64,000 nucleotides of DNA, taken from the NCBI RefSeq assembly GCF_021390935.1, contig NZ_JAJPUI010000012.1, positions 62,001-126,000 of the forward strand. Reading direction: 5' to 3'. Every line of letters starts with the position of its first letter. Positions within the stretch are counted from its first letter, which is position 1. Below, one piece after another: positions 26,535 through 35,306 of the stretch. A program made the translations under genes and the position numbers. This stretch comes from Streptomyces sp. CC228A. Its GTDB lineage: Bacteria > Actinomycetota > Actinomycetes > Streptomycetales > Streptomycetaceae. The notes under the pieces were generated by a model. That model was not told the DNA's origin, did not search any database, and saw only the letters and a list, made by a program, of their open reading frames with translations.

Positions 26535-27893
26535 ATGCGGACAACTCTGCACACCCGCCGGGCCGTCGCGGCCCTGGCCGCGGTCGGGGCCCTGGCCCTG
26601 GCGGGCTGCGGCGGGAACGGCGACGGCAAGGGCGGCCCGGCCGGCTCCACCGGCTCCGCGGAGACGGTGTCCTTACCCCGGCTGGACGGGCAGGAGCTCC
26701 AGGTGGTGGCCGTGTGGACCGGCCCCGAGCAGGAGGGCTTCACCAAGGTCCTCAAGGAGTTCGAGCGGCGCACGGGCGCGAAGGTCGGCTACGTACCGAC
26801 GCAGGACGCCATGCTCAACTACATCGGCACGAAGATCGCCGGCGGCGCCCCGCCCGACGTGGCGATGCTCCAGCAGGTGGGCGCGCTCCGCGAGGCGGTC
26901 GAGCGGGGTTGGGCGAAGCCGGCGGGCCGGGAGGCGCGCGAGCAGGTCGAGGCCAACTACTCGCGGGGCTGGCAGCAGCTCGGCACGGTCGACTCGAAGC
27001 TGTACGGGGTGTACTTCAAGGCCGCGAACAAGTCCCTCGTCTGGTACAACGCGGCCGTCTTCGACAACGCCGGGGTGAGCGAGCCGAAGACGTGGAAGGA
27101 GTTCCTGTCGACGGCCGAGACGATCTCCGCGTCCGGTGTCGCCCCGGTGTCCGTCGGCGGCGCGGACGGCTGGACGCTGACGGACTGGTTCGAGAACGTG
27201 TACCTCTCCCAGGCCGGGCCGGAGAAGTACGACCGGCTCGCCCGGCACGAGATCCCGTGGACCGATCCGTCGGTCGCGAGGGCGCTGACCACCCTCGGCG
27301 AGCTCTTCGGCCGGCCGGACCTCATCGCGGGCGGCCCCGACGGGGCGCTGCAGACGGAGTTCCCGGCGTCCGTCACCCAGACCTTCACGGGCGGCGACCG
27401 GCCGAAGGCCGCGATGGTCTTCGAAGGGGACTTCGTCTCCGTCAACATCGCGCAGACGGACGCGGAGATCGGCACGGACGCGAAGGTGTTCCCGTTCCCC
27501 GCCGTGGACGGCGACCCGCCCGTGGTGACGGGCGGGGACGTCGCGGTCGCCCTGACGGACAAGCCGGCGACGCAGGCCCTGATGACGTTCCTGGCCTCGC
27601 CGGACGCGGCGGCGCTGTGGGCGGCGGAAGGCGGCTTCCTCTCCCCCAACAAGGCGCTGGACACGGCCGCGTACCCGAACGACGTGCAGCGCGGCATCGC
27701 GGAGGCGCTGATCGCGTCGGGCGACTCCTTCCGCTTCGACATGTCCGACCAGATGCCCCAGTCGTTCGGCGGGACGCCCGGCAAGGGCGAGTGGAAGGCG
27801 CTCCAGGACTTCCTGAAGAACCCGCGGGACGTGGCGGGGACCCAGCGGCGGCTGGAGGCGGACGCGGCCGCGGCCTACCGGGACGGGAGCTGA
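26535..27893 (+). CDS. Sugar ABC transporter substrate-binding lipoprotein
   Basis: The protein has 452 residues. A signal peptide ends in the lipobox LAGC (AAVGALALAGCGG). The SBP type 1 fold follows (VVAVWTGPEQEGFTKVLKEFERRTGAKVGYVPTQDA). It delivers a sugar, probably an oligosaccharide, to the permeases downstream. Codon 47 (26673-26675) is TTA, the rare leucine codon read by the bldA tRNA in Streptomyces, so translation may be limited to late growth. First gene of a three-gene operon without its own ATPase; such importers usually share the MsiK ATPase. Confidence 0.9.
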   Translation: MRTTLHTRRAVAALAAVGALALAGCGGNGDGKGGPAGSTGSAETVSLPRLDGQELQVVAVWTGPEQEGFTKVLKEFERRTGAKVGYVPTQDAMLNYIGTKIAGGAPPDVAMLQQVGALREAVERGWAKPAGREAREQVEANYSRGWQQLGTVDSKLYGVYFKAANKSLVWYNAAVFDNAGVSEPKTWKEFLSTAETISASGVAPVSVGGADGWTLTDWFENVYLSQAGPEKYDRLARHEIPWTDPSVARALTTLGELFGRPDLIAGGPDGALQTEFPASVTQTFTGGDRPKAAMVFEGDFVSVNIAQTDAEIGTDAKVFPFPAVDGDPPVVTGGDVAVALTDKPATQALMTFLASPDAAALWAAEGGFLSPNKALDTAAYPNDVQRGIAEALIASGDSFRFDMSDQMPQSFGGTPGKGEWKALQDFLKNPRDVAGTQRRLEADAAAAYRDGS

Positions 27894-27897
27894 CGCC

Positions 27898-29241
27898 GTG
27901 GCGGCGACCGCTCCCCCGCGACCCCGGGGCCGGGGAGGGTTCCGGGGCCGCCGGCGGGTGACCGGCACCCGCGGCCTGATGGCGGCGGCGTTCCTGCTGC
28001 CCGCGCTGGTCCTGCTGGGCGCCCTCGTGGCGTACCCGATCGGCTACTCGGTGCACCGGTCGTTCCTTGACCGGCCGGGCACCGGCTTCGCCGGCCTGGA
28101 CAACTACGTCGAGCTCTTCACGGACGACACGATCCTGACGGCCGTGCGGAACAACGCGGTCTGGGTGGTCGTGGCCCCGACGGTGGCCACGGCCCTCGGG
28201 CTGGTCTTCGCGGTGCTGACCGAGCGCGTCCGCTGGGGCACGGCGTTCAAGCTGGTGGTGTTCATGCCGATGGCGATCTCGATGCTGGCGGCGGGCATCA
28301 TCTTCCGCCTGGTGTACGAGCAGGACCCCGACCGGGGCGTCGCCAACGCCGTGGTGGTGGGCGTGCACGACACGTTCGCCGAGGCGTCGGCATACCCGCG
28401 GGCCCGCCCCCTGCCGGTGCATCCGCTGGAGCCGGCGGGCGGCGGGGCGTACCTCACGAAGGAGCCGGTACGGATCGGCACGCCCGCCCTCCTGCCGCTG
28501 GTGGGCGTGGCCCCGGGCGACATGCCCGAGGACGCGCGCCCCGCGAGGACCCCGGTCGCGGCGCAGGACCGGGTGACGGGCACGGCGTGGCTGGACTTCA
28601 CCCGCGGCGGCGGGGGCACCCCCAACGCGGTGGACGCCCGGGAGAGGGGCCTGAAGGGCCTCACGGTGGAGGCCGTCAAGGACGGCCGGGTCGTCGCCGC
28701 CACCACGGTCGCGGCGGACGGCGCCTTCTCCCTGCCCGCGGCCGCGGACGGCGCGTACCTGCGGCTGCCGGAGTCGAACTTCCGCGCTCCGTACAACGGT
28801 GTGGACTGGCTGGGTCCCGCGCTGGTGACGCCGGCGATCATCGGCAGCTACGTGTGGATGTGGGCGGGCTTCGCGATGGTCCTCATCGCCGCGGGCCTCG
28901 CCGCGGTGCCGCGCGAACTGCTGGAGGCGGCCCGGGTGGACGGGGCGGGCGAGTGGCAGGTGTTCCGCCGGGTGACCGTGCCGCTGCTGGCGCCGGTGCT
29001 CGCGGTGGTGCTGGTCACCCTGATGATCAACGTGCTGAAGATCTTCGACCTGGTCTTCGTCATCGCGCCCGGCTCCGTGCAGGACGACGCGAACGTGCTG
29101 GCGCTCCAGCTGTACCGGTCGTCGTTCGGCACGGACGCCCACCTGGGCGTCGGCAGCGCCATCGCGGTGCTGCTGCTGTTGCTGGTGCTGCCCGTGATGC
29201 TGTTCAACATCCGCAGGATCAGAAGGGAGTCCCGGCGATGA
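27898..29241 (+). CDS. Sugar ABC permease (MalF-like) with an extracytoplasmic insertion
   Basis: The protein has 447 residues, about 150 more than usual. TM helices start with LMAAAFLLPALVLLGALVAYPI. Between the third and fourth helix, residues ~150-305 form a hydrophilic insertion. Its C-terminal part (GLKGLTVEAVKDGRVVAATTVAADGAFSLPAAADGAYLRL) looks like a carboxypeptidase-regulatory or SdrB-like beta-sandwich. The EAA loop ELLEAARVDGAGEWQVFRRVTVPLL contacts the ATPase. GTG 27898 starts 5 bp after the binding-protein stop. The position of the insertion matches the periplasmic P2 loop of E. coli MalF, suggesting contact with the binding protein. Confidence 0.88.
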   Translation: MAATAPPRPRGRGGFRGRRRVTGTRGLMAAAFLLPALVLLGALVAYPIGYSVHRSFLDRPGTGFAGLDNYVELFTDDTILTAVRNNAVWVVVAPTVATALGLVFAVLTERVRWGTAFKLVVFMPMAISMLAAGIIFRLVYEQDPDRGVANAVVVGVHDTFAEASAYPRARPLPVHPLEPAGGGAYLTKEPVRIGTPALLPLVGVAPGDMPEDARPARTPVAAQDRVTGTAWLDFTRGGGGTPNAVDARERGLKGLTVEAVKDGRVVAATTVAADGAFSLPAAADGAYLRLPESNFRAPYNGVDWLGPALVTPAIIGSYVWMWAGFAMVLIAAGLAAVPRELLEAARVDGAGEWQVFRRVTVPLLAPVLAVVLVTLMINVLKIFDLVFVIAPGSVQDDANVLALQLYRSSFGTDAHLGVGSAIAVLLLLLVLPVMLFNIRRIRRESRR

Positions 29242-30095
29242 GCCCCCCTTCCGCGGCCTCCCGGATCGCCTCCCGCCTCGGCGGGGGCGCGGTACGGGTC
29301 GTCCTCGTCGTCGTGGCGCTGTTCTGGCTGATGCCGACGGTGGGCCTGCTCCTGTCGTCGCTGCGCTCGCCGTCGGACATCAGCGCGAGCGGCTGGTGGA
29401 CCGTGTTCACGGCACCGGCGCAGCTGACCGCCGACAACTACCGGGCGCTCCTGGCCGACGGCGCGATCACCGGCTCGCTGCTGTCCACCGTGCAGATCAC
29501 GGTCCCGTCCACGGTCCTGGTCGTGGTGGTCGGGTCGCTCGCCGGCTACGCCTTCGCGTGGATGGACTTCCCCGGCCGGGACTGGTGGTTCCTGGCGGTG
29601 GTGGGCCTGTTGGTGGTGCCGGTGCAGGTGGCGCTCGTCCCGGTGTCGAAGCTGTTCGGTGCGGTGGGCGTCTTCGAGACGACCCTCGGCGTGGTGCTGT
29701 TCCACACCGCGTTCGGCCTGCCGTTCGCGATCTTCCTGCTGCGGAACTTCTTCGCGGAGATCCCGCGCGAGCTGCTGGAGGCAGGGCGGCTGGACGGGGC
29801 GGGCGAGGTGCGGCTGTTCACCCGGGTGGTCCTGCCGCTCGGCGGCCCGGCGATCGCGTCGCTGGGCATCTTCCAGTTCCTGTGGGTGTGGAACGACATG
29901 CTGATCGCCCTGATCTTCGCGGACTCGTCGTCGCCGCCGATCACGGTGGCGCTCCAGCAGCAGGTCCGCCAGTTCGGCAACAACATCGACGTGCTGGCAC
30001 CGGGCGCGTTCGTGTCGATGGTGATCCCGCTGGCGGTCTTCTTCGCGTTCCAGCGGCAGTTCGTGTCAGGCGTGATGGCGGGCGCGGTGAAGTAG
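29238..30095 (+). CDS. Sugar ABC permease (MalG-like)
   Basis: The protein has 285 residues and six helices. The EAA loop is ELLEAGRLDGAGEVRLFTRVVLPLGGPAIASLG. ATG 29238 overlaps the previous stop by four bases (ATGA), so translation is coupled. It pairs with the MalF-like subunit to form the membrane channel. No ATPase gene follows. Confidence 0.92.
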   Translation: MSPPSAASRIASRLGGGAVRVVLVVVALFWLMPTVGLLLSSLRSPSDISASGWWTVFTAPAQLTADNYRALLADGAITGSLLSTVQITVPSTVLVVVVGSLAGYAFAWMDFPGRDWWFLAVVGLLVVPVQVALVPVSKLFGAVGVFETTLGVVLFHTAFGLPFAIFLLRNFFAEIPRELLEAGRLDGAGEVRLFTRVVLPLGGPAIASLGIFQFLWVWNDMLIALIFADSSSPPITVALQQQVRQFGNNIDVLAPGAFVSMVIPLAVFFAFQRQFVSGVMAGAVK

Positions 30096-30480
30096 CCCCG
30101 GCGGCGGTGCCGCCCCGCTCGGACCGGTACGGCAGCGGGGCCGCCCGCCCGGACCGGTGCGGCGGCGGGCCTGCCCCTCAGACGGCAAGGAGCAGTGCCC
30201 CGCCGGGGCCGCGCAGCCCGTGCAGCCGGTCCCCGCCCTCGGGCGGCCGTACGACGTCATCAGCGGCGGCAAGGTCCAGGACGGACGCACCGCGCCCAAG
30301 GGCAGGTGAGGGAGGGCAGGTGAGGGCGCGAGCGGCACTGACGCCTCGTCAAGTCGCCGCCCTCGCACGTCACCTCGGCGAACGCCCGGAAACCCGGGGA
30401 TCGCGGGCAGGACGGTCCGGGCACTCCTCGGATGACGCACGTGCGCGTAACCCGCCGTGCCCGGCGGGCGTTCCCGGGCC
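30096..30480. other. Intergenic region, possible 3' remnant of a minus-strand gene
   Basis: No complete gene is seen. On the minus strand about 30179-30310 reads as a plausible protein end (GASVLDLAAADDVVRPPEGG...GALLLAV, then TGA), reminiscent of glycoside-hydrolase C-termini. Nothing upstream continues it. Short direct repeats GGGCAGGTGAGGG flank 30300-30330. Confidence 0.4.
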
Positions 30481-33267
30481 ATGCCCCGGTTCAGCGTCAT
30501 CGTCCCCGCGTACCACGTCCGGTCCTCCCTGCACGCCTGCCTGGAGTCGGTGCTCTCGCAGCCCTTCGACGACCTGGAGGTGATCGCGGTCTGCGGCGGG
30601 GACGCGGACGGCTGCGCGGAGATCGCCGACGAGGCGGCGGCCCGGGACCGGCGGGTCGCGGTGCTGCGGCTGCCGGCGGGCCGCGGGCCGGGGCGCGCCC
30701 GCAACGCGGGACTGGACCGGGCGGAGGGCGACTACGTCCTGTTCCTCGACGGGGACACCGTCCTCGCCCCTGACGCCCTGCAGGCGGTCGCGGACCGGCT
30801 GAAGGAGACCGGCTCCCCCGACGTCCTCCTCTACGGCCACGCCCACGTGCCGTGGACGGGGGAACCGCGGCCCGACGCCGCCCGCCGCCACCTGGCGCAG
30901 GCCGGACCCGCCCCCTTCACGCTCGCCGACCGGCCGGGGCTGCTGCGGGTGCCGCCGGTCGTGTGGAACAGGGCGTACCGCCGGGAGTTCCTGGAGCGCA
31001 AGGGCCTCCGGTTCCCCGCCGGGCACCACGGGCACCTGCCGTTCACGTACCCCGCCCTCATGGCCGCCGGGTCGCTCGCCACCCTGGACCGGGTGTGCGT
31101 GCACCACCGCCCGCACCGGGGCCGGGTGCGCGGCGACCGCGACTTCGACGTGTTCGCGCAGTACGACCGCCTCTTCGCGTACGTCGACAGCCGTTCCGCC
31201 CTCGCGCGCTGGCGCGCCCCCCTCTTCGGCCGCATGGCGGAGGACCTCGCCGCGCTGTTCTCGGCGCCCGGCCGGGTGCCGGCGGCCCGGCGCGCGGCGT
31301 TCTTCCGGCTGATGCGCGCCCACCACCGCCGCCACCTGACCCGCGGTGCCGCCGCGGAGGCGCCGGGCCGGGTGGCGCGCGGCCTGGTCCGGCTCGGCGC
31401 CCGCCGGCTCTTCCGCGCCCTGGTCGCGGCCCGGGCGGCCCGGGGGCGGGCGGCGCACCGGGTCCGCGGGGTCCTGCGGGGGCTGCGCGGCGCGCTGCTG
31501 CGGGCGCACTACCGGATCCAGCTGCTACTGCCGCTGCGGGCGGACCACGCGGTGTTCGCCGCGCCCGGCAGCCCCGGCTACAGCGGCTGCCCCGCCGCGC
31601 TGGAGGAGCGGGTCCGCGAACTGCTGCCCGGGATGCGGACGGCCTGGATCCGCGGGCACGGGCAGGGCGGCCCCGTGCCCGCCGACCCCCGCGTGCTGCG
31701 CCCCGGCACCGCCGCGTACTGGACGGCGCTCGCCCGCTCGGCGTACCACGTGGGGGACACCGCCGGGGAGGCGGAGGGGCTGGTGAAGCGGCGGGGCCAG
31801 GTCTTCGTGCGCGCCCGGCACGGCACGCCGATCGGCCACGAGGGGCTGGACCTCCAGCGGCGGCCTGCCGCCCGCGGCGCCGTCGACCCCGTGTCGCTGC
31901 TGCGCGCCGCCGACTCCTGGGACCACGTGGTCACCGCGAACCGGCACGCCACCCTGGTGCAGGAGCGGGCGTTCCCCGCGGCGTACGGCGTGCTGGAGTA
32001 CGGCTCGCCGCGCACCGACGCGTACCTGCGGGCCACCGCGGCGGACGTCGCGGCGGTGCGCGCCGCGCTGGGGATCGCCGAGGGGCACACCGCGGTGCTG
32101 TACGCCCCGGCCGTGCGCGACTACGTCACCCCGCAGCCGCGCCTGCTCGACCTGGAGCGGGTCGTGCTGTCCCTCGGGCCGCGGTTCACGGTCCTCGCCC
32201 TGGGCGCCGCGGACCTGCCGGACCACCCGAGGGTGGTGGACGTGTCGGCGCACCCGTCCGTCGAGGAGCTGTGCCTGGCGTCGGACGCCCTGGTCACGGA
32301 CTACGGCCCGCTGATGTGCGACTTCGCGGTGCTGGACCGCCCGGTCGTGGTGCACGCCGAGGACTGGGAGGCGTACGCGGCGGCCCGCGGCACCTACCTC
32401 GACGTGCGGGCCTTCCCGCCGGGGGCGGTCGCCCGCAGCGAGGACGAGCTGATCGACATCTTCACCACCGGGCACTGGCGCGGCTCGCGCTCGGCGCAGC
32501 TGCGGGCGGCGTTCCGCGACCGGTTCTGCCCGTACGACGACGGGCACGCCGCGGAGCGGGTCGTGCGGCACGTGTTCCTCGGGCAGGACCCGTCGACGCT
32601 GCCGCCGGTCGTGCCCCGGGAGGAGCGCCGACCCGCCCCGGCGCCGTCGGCGGCCGCGGCACGTGACGTCCCCGTCGGGGGCCGCAGCGCCGGTAGCCGG
32701 GACCGGGGCGGCGGGAGGCTTCCCCGGGCGACCACGGGGCCGCCGGGCCCCCGGAAGGGGTGCCCGGCGCGCCCGGCCCGGGCGGCGGGCTGTCCCGGTA
32801 CGACGGGCGCCGGTGCTCGGGGCGTCCCGTGTCACGCGGCCTTGAGCGCGGCGACGGCCGATGCGGCGAGGTCGTCCAGGTACCCGTCCGGCAGGGGCGA
32901 GCGGACCACGACGAGCCGCCAGTACAGCGGGCCGACGATCAGGTCCAGGGCGCGCTCCGGGTCGGCGCCCTCGGGCAGCTCGCCCCGGGCCACGGCGTCC
33001 CGGACGACCTGGGAGGCGACTCCGCGCTGGCCGTCGAGGAGTGCGGTCCTGATCGCGTCGGCGATCTCCGGCTGCCGCGCGGCCTCCACCAGCAGGTCGG
33101 GGATGACCTGGGAGGCGACCGGGTGGCGCAGCGCGTGGGCCGCGACCTCCAGGAGGGCGCGCACGTCGCCGTACAGCGAGCCGGTCGCGGGTGCCGGGAG
33201 GCCCTGCGCGGCGAACGCGGTCACCAGGTCGAGGACGAGGGACAGCTTGGACTTCCAGCGGCGGTAG
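30481..33267 (+). CDS. Bifunctional GT2 / CDP-glycerol glycerophosphotransferase (teichoic acid type)
   Basis: The N-terminal GT2 domain (1-~230) starts FSVIVPAYHVRSSLHACLESVL and carries the FLDGDT metal motif. The Glyphos_transf domain (~350-700) shows GSPRTDAYL, VLYAPAVRDYVTPQP and ALVTDYGPLMCDFAVLDRPVVVHAEDWEAY. Such enzymes add glycerol- or ribitol-phosphate units to wall glycopolymers at the inner membrane face. ATG 30481. Recognisable sequence ends near 32650. The open frame then continues some 190 codons antisense across the TetR gene, which is unlikely to be native. A missing base near 32600-32660 would bring a stop at 32664-32666. Neighbouring TagGH-like exporter genes support the role. 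Confidence 0.8.
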   Translation: MPRFSVIVPAYHVRSSLHACLESVLSQPFDDLEVIAVCGGDADGCAEIADEAAARDRRVAVLRLPAGRGPGRARNAGLDRAEGDYVLFLDGDTVLAPDALQAVADRLKETGSPDVLLYGHAHVPWTGEPRPDAARRHLAQAGPAPFTLADRPGLLRVPPVVWNRAYRREFLERKGLRFPAGHHGHLPFTYPALMAAGSLATLDRVCVHHRPHRGRVRGDRDFDVFAQYDRLFAYVDSRSALARWRAPLFGRMAEDLAALFSAPGRVPAARRAAFFRLMRAHHRRHLTRGAAAEAPGRVARGLVRLGARRLFRALVAARAARGRAAHRVRGVLRGLRGALLRAHYRIQLLLPLRADHAVFAAPGSPGYSGCPAALEERVRELLPGMRTAWIRGHGQGGPVPADPRVLRPGTAAYWTALARSAYHVGDTAGEAEGLVKRRGQVFVRARHGTPIGHEGLDLQRRPAARGAVDPVSLLRAADSWDHVVTANRHATLVQERAFPAAYGVLEYGSPRTDAYLRATAADVAAVRAALGIAEGHTAVLYAPAVRDYVTPQPRLLDLERVVLSLGPRFTVLALGAADLPDHPRVVDVSAHPSVEELCLASDALVTDYGPLMCDFAVLDRPVVVHAEDWEAYAAARGTYLDVRAFPPGAVARSEDELIDIFTTGHWRGSRSAQLRAAFRDRFCPYDDGHAAERVVRHVFLGQDPSTLPPVVPREERRPAPAPSAAAARDVPVGGRSAGSRDRGGGRLPRATTGPPGPRKGCPARPARAAGCPGTTGAGARGVPCHAALSAATADAARSSRYPSGRGERTTTSRQYSGPTIRSRARSGSAPSGSSPRATASRTTWEATPRWPSRSAVLIASAISGCRAASTSRSGMTWEATGWRSAWAATSRRARTSPYSEPVAGAGRPCAANAVTRSRTRDSLDFQRR

Positions 33268-33440
33268 ACGGCGGTCTTGCCGACCCCGGCCCGGCGGGCG
33301 ATGCCTTCGATGGACATCCGGGCGAAACCGACGGCGGCGAGCTCCTCGAAGACGGCCGCGCGGATGGCCCGGGTCACGTCCTCGCGGAGCACGGCGGCTC
33401 CCGCGGGGGCGCGGCGGGGGGCGGGCGGCGGTGGCGTCAT
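32832..33440 (-). CDS. TetR-family transcriptional regulator
   Basis: The protein has about 202 residues. The N-terminal TetR helix-turn-helix is AAVFEELAAVGFARMSIEGIARRAGVGKTAVYRRWKSK, and the helical C-terminal domain resembles TetR_C_16-type regulators. ATG 33440 was chosen, with ATG 33452 as alternative. It is divergent from the TagG-like gene; an inverted repeat over that gene's -35 box is a candidate operator. It lies antisense to the extended end of the glycerophosphotransferase frame. Confidence 0.85.
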   Translation of the reverse strand: MTPPPPAPRRAPAGAAVLREDVTRAIRAAVFEELAAVGFARMSIEGIARRAGVGKTAVYRRWKSKLSLVLDLVTAFAAQGLPAPATGSLYGDVRALLEVAAHALRHPVASQVIPDLLVEAARQPEIADAIRTALLDGQRGVASQVVRDAVARGELPEGADPERALDLIVGPLYWRLVVVRSPLPDGYLDDLAASAVAALKAA

Positions 33441-33481
33441 GCCGGGGATCATAGGCGGTTGCGCAGGCACCCGTCACGACG

Positions 33482-33517
33482 CGACGGTTGCGTTCCGTCG
33501 TACGGACGTCCTAACCT
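33482..33517 (+). promoter_or_regulatory. Candidate promoter and TetR operator for the TagGH-like operon
   Basis: TTGCGT (33488-33493) and TAACCT (33512-33517), separated by 18 bp, form a plausible rightward promoter. The inverted repeat CGACGG-n7-CCGTCG (33482-33500) covers the -35 box. This is where a TetR dimer from the divergent gene could repress. Motif reading only. Confidence 0.5.
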
Positions 33518-33592
33518 CGCCGTAGCGACGATACGGGTCCGTCCCGACGGTTTTCGCGTTCCCGAGACGACCGCACGAAAGGCGTACGCCTG

Positions 33593-34516
33593 GTGAGTCC
33601 TGCCACCACCCTCGCCCGGCCGGCGGAGGGCGGCGCCCCCGCTCCCCCCGAGGACCTGCGGGCGCTCGCGCTGCGCCACGGGCTGAGTGTCAGCGGCGCC
33701 CGGCCGTCCCTGCCGGCCTACGTGCGGCAGCTGTGGGCGCGGCGCCACTTCATCGCCGCGTTCGCGACGGCCCGGCTCACCGCGCAGTACAGCCAGGCGA
33801 AGCTGGGCCAGCTCTGGCAGGTGGCGACACCCCTGCTGAACGCCGCCGTCTACTACGTCGTCTTCGGCGTACTGATGGACACGAAAAGCCACGTGGCGGA
33901 CTTCGTGCCGTTCCTGGTGACCGGCGTCTTCGTCTGGACGTTCACCGCGAACTCGCTGATGGCCGGCAGCCGCGCGATCAGCGGCAACGCCGGTCTCGTG
34001 CGGGCGCTGCACTTCCCGCGGGCGAGCCTGCCGATCGCACTGGCCCTCCAGCAGCTCCAGCAGCTGCTGTTCTCCCTGGCGACCCTCGCCGTCATTCTTC
34101 TCGCGTGCGGGATCCGGCCGGGCGCGTCCTGGCTGCTGGTCGTGCCGGCGCTGGCCCTGCAGACGCTGTTCAACACCGGCCTGACGCTGGCCCTCGCCCG
34201 GCTGACGGCCCGCACACCGGACGTGTCCCAGCTCATGCCGTTCGTGCTGCGGACCTGGATGTACGGGTCGGGCGTGATGTGGAGCATCCAGCACGTCCTG
34301 GCCGACCGCGACCTGCCGGCCCTGGTGGCCGCAGTCCTGCCGTACAACCCGGCCGCGCTCTACATCGACCTGATGCGCTTCGCGCTCATCGACAGCTACA
34401 CCTCCGCGCAGCTGCCGCCGCACGTGTGGGCCGCCGCGGCCGGCTGGGCGGTGGCCGCCTTCGCCGGCGGGTTCGTGTACTTCTGGAAGGCAGAGGAGAC
34501 GTACGGCCGTGGCTGA
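33593..34516 (+). CDS. Polysaccharide/teichoic acid ABC exporter permease (TagG/Wzm-like)
   Basis: The 307-residue ABC-2 type permease has about six helices. A cytoplasmic N-terminal helix with the pre-TM motif (ARLTAQYSQAKLGQLWQVATPLLNAAVYYVVFGVLM) is typical of TagG/Wzm. It exports undecaprenyl-linked wall polymer. GTG 33593. The next gene overlaps by eight bases (34509-34516), so the two are coupled. Confidence 0.9.
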   Translation: MSPATTLARPAEGGAPAPPEDLRALALRHGLSVSGARPSLPAYVRQLWARRHFIAAFATARLTAQYSQAKLGQLWQVATPLLNAAVYYVVFGVLMDTKSHVADFVPFLVTGVFVWTFTANSLMAGSRAISGNAGLVRALHFPRASLPIALALQQLQQLLFSLATLAVILLACGIRPGASWLLVVPALALQTLFNTGLTLALARLTARTPDVSQLMPFVLRTWMYGSGVMWSIQHVLADRDLPALVAAVLPYNPAALYIDLMRFALIDSYTSAQLPPHVWAAAAGWAVAAFAGGFVYFWKAEETYGRG

Positions 34517-35306
34517 ACCGACCACCACCGGGGAACGCGTCCCGACCGTCGTCGCCGACGGCGTCCACGTGACCTACACCGTCAACGGCGGGTCCAGGGG
34601 CGGCCGCGGCGCCGCCACCGCCGCCCTGTCCCGGATCCTGTCGCGGCGCGGCCGCGGGCCCGCGCCGGGCGCCCGGACGGTGCACGCCGTGAAGGGCGTC
34701 AGCTTCGCCGCGTACAAGGGCGAGGCGATCGGGCTGATCGGCAGCAACGGCTCCGGCAAGTCGACGCTGCTGAAGGCCGTGGCCGGGCTGCTGCCGTGCA
34801 GCGAGGGCCGCGTCTACACCCACGGCCAGCCCTCCCTGCTCGGCGTGAACGCCGCCCTGATGGGCGATCTGACCGGTGAGCGGAACGTCGTCCTCGGCGG
34901 CCTCGCGATGGGCATGACCCGCGAGGAGGTCAAGGAGCGCTACCAGGAGATCGTCGACTTCTCCGGCATCAACGAGAAGGGCGACTTCATCTCGCTGCCC
35001 ATGCGCACGTACTCCTCCGGCATGGGCGCACGGCTGAGGTTCTCCATAGCCGCCGCCAAGTCGCACGAGGTGCTGCTCATCGACGAGGCCCTGGCCACCG
35101 GTGACGCGGCCTTCCGGCGGCGCAGCCAGAAGCGCATCGACGAGCTGCGGGCGCAGGCGGGCACGGTGTTCCTGGTGAGCCACAGCAACTCCACCATCCG
35201 CGAGACCTGCGACCGTGCGCTCTGGCTGGAGGCGGGGCGGCTGCTGATGGACGGCCCGGTGGACGAGGTCGTCAAGGCGTACGAGAAGGAGACGGGCCGC
35301 ACCTAG
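34509..35306 (+). CDS. Polysaccharide/teichoic acid ABC exporter ATPase (TagH/Wzt-like)
   Basis: The 265-residue ATPase has Walker A GSNGSGKST (IGLIGSNGSGKSTLLKAVAG), signature YSSGMGARLRFSIAAA, Walker B VLLIDEALATGD and switch His VFLVSHSN. The family-typical motif LGVNAALMGDLTGERNV is present. It lacks the C-terminal carbohydrate-binding domain of some Wzt proteins. Its stop codon TAG (35304-35306) is the last three bases of a CTAG duplicated by the insertion sequence that follows directly, so the protein is unaltered but any co-transcribed downstream gene is now separated. Confidence 0.92.
   Translation: MAEPTTTGERVPTVVADGVHVTYTVNGGSRGGRGAATAALSRILSRRGRGPAPGARTVHAVKGVSFAAYKGEAIGLIGSNGSGKSTLLKAVAGLLPCSEGRVYTHGQPSLLGVNAALMGDLTGERNVVLGGLAMGMTREEVKERYQEIVDFSGINEKGDFISLPMRTYSSGMGARLRFSIAAAKSHEVLLIDEALATGDAAFRRRSQKRIDELRAQAGTVFLVSHSNSTIRETCDRALWLEAGRLLMDGPVDEVVKAYEKETGRT

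Noticed and set aside
26673..27968. A 431-codon minus-strand frame opposite the sugar-binding protein gene
   Set aside because: It is an antisense shadow of the binding-protein gene, Arg/Val/Leu-rich with no domain.
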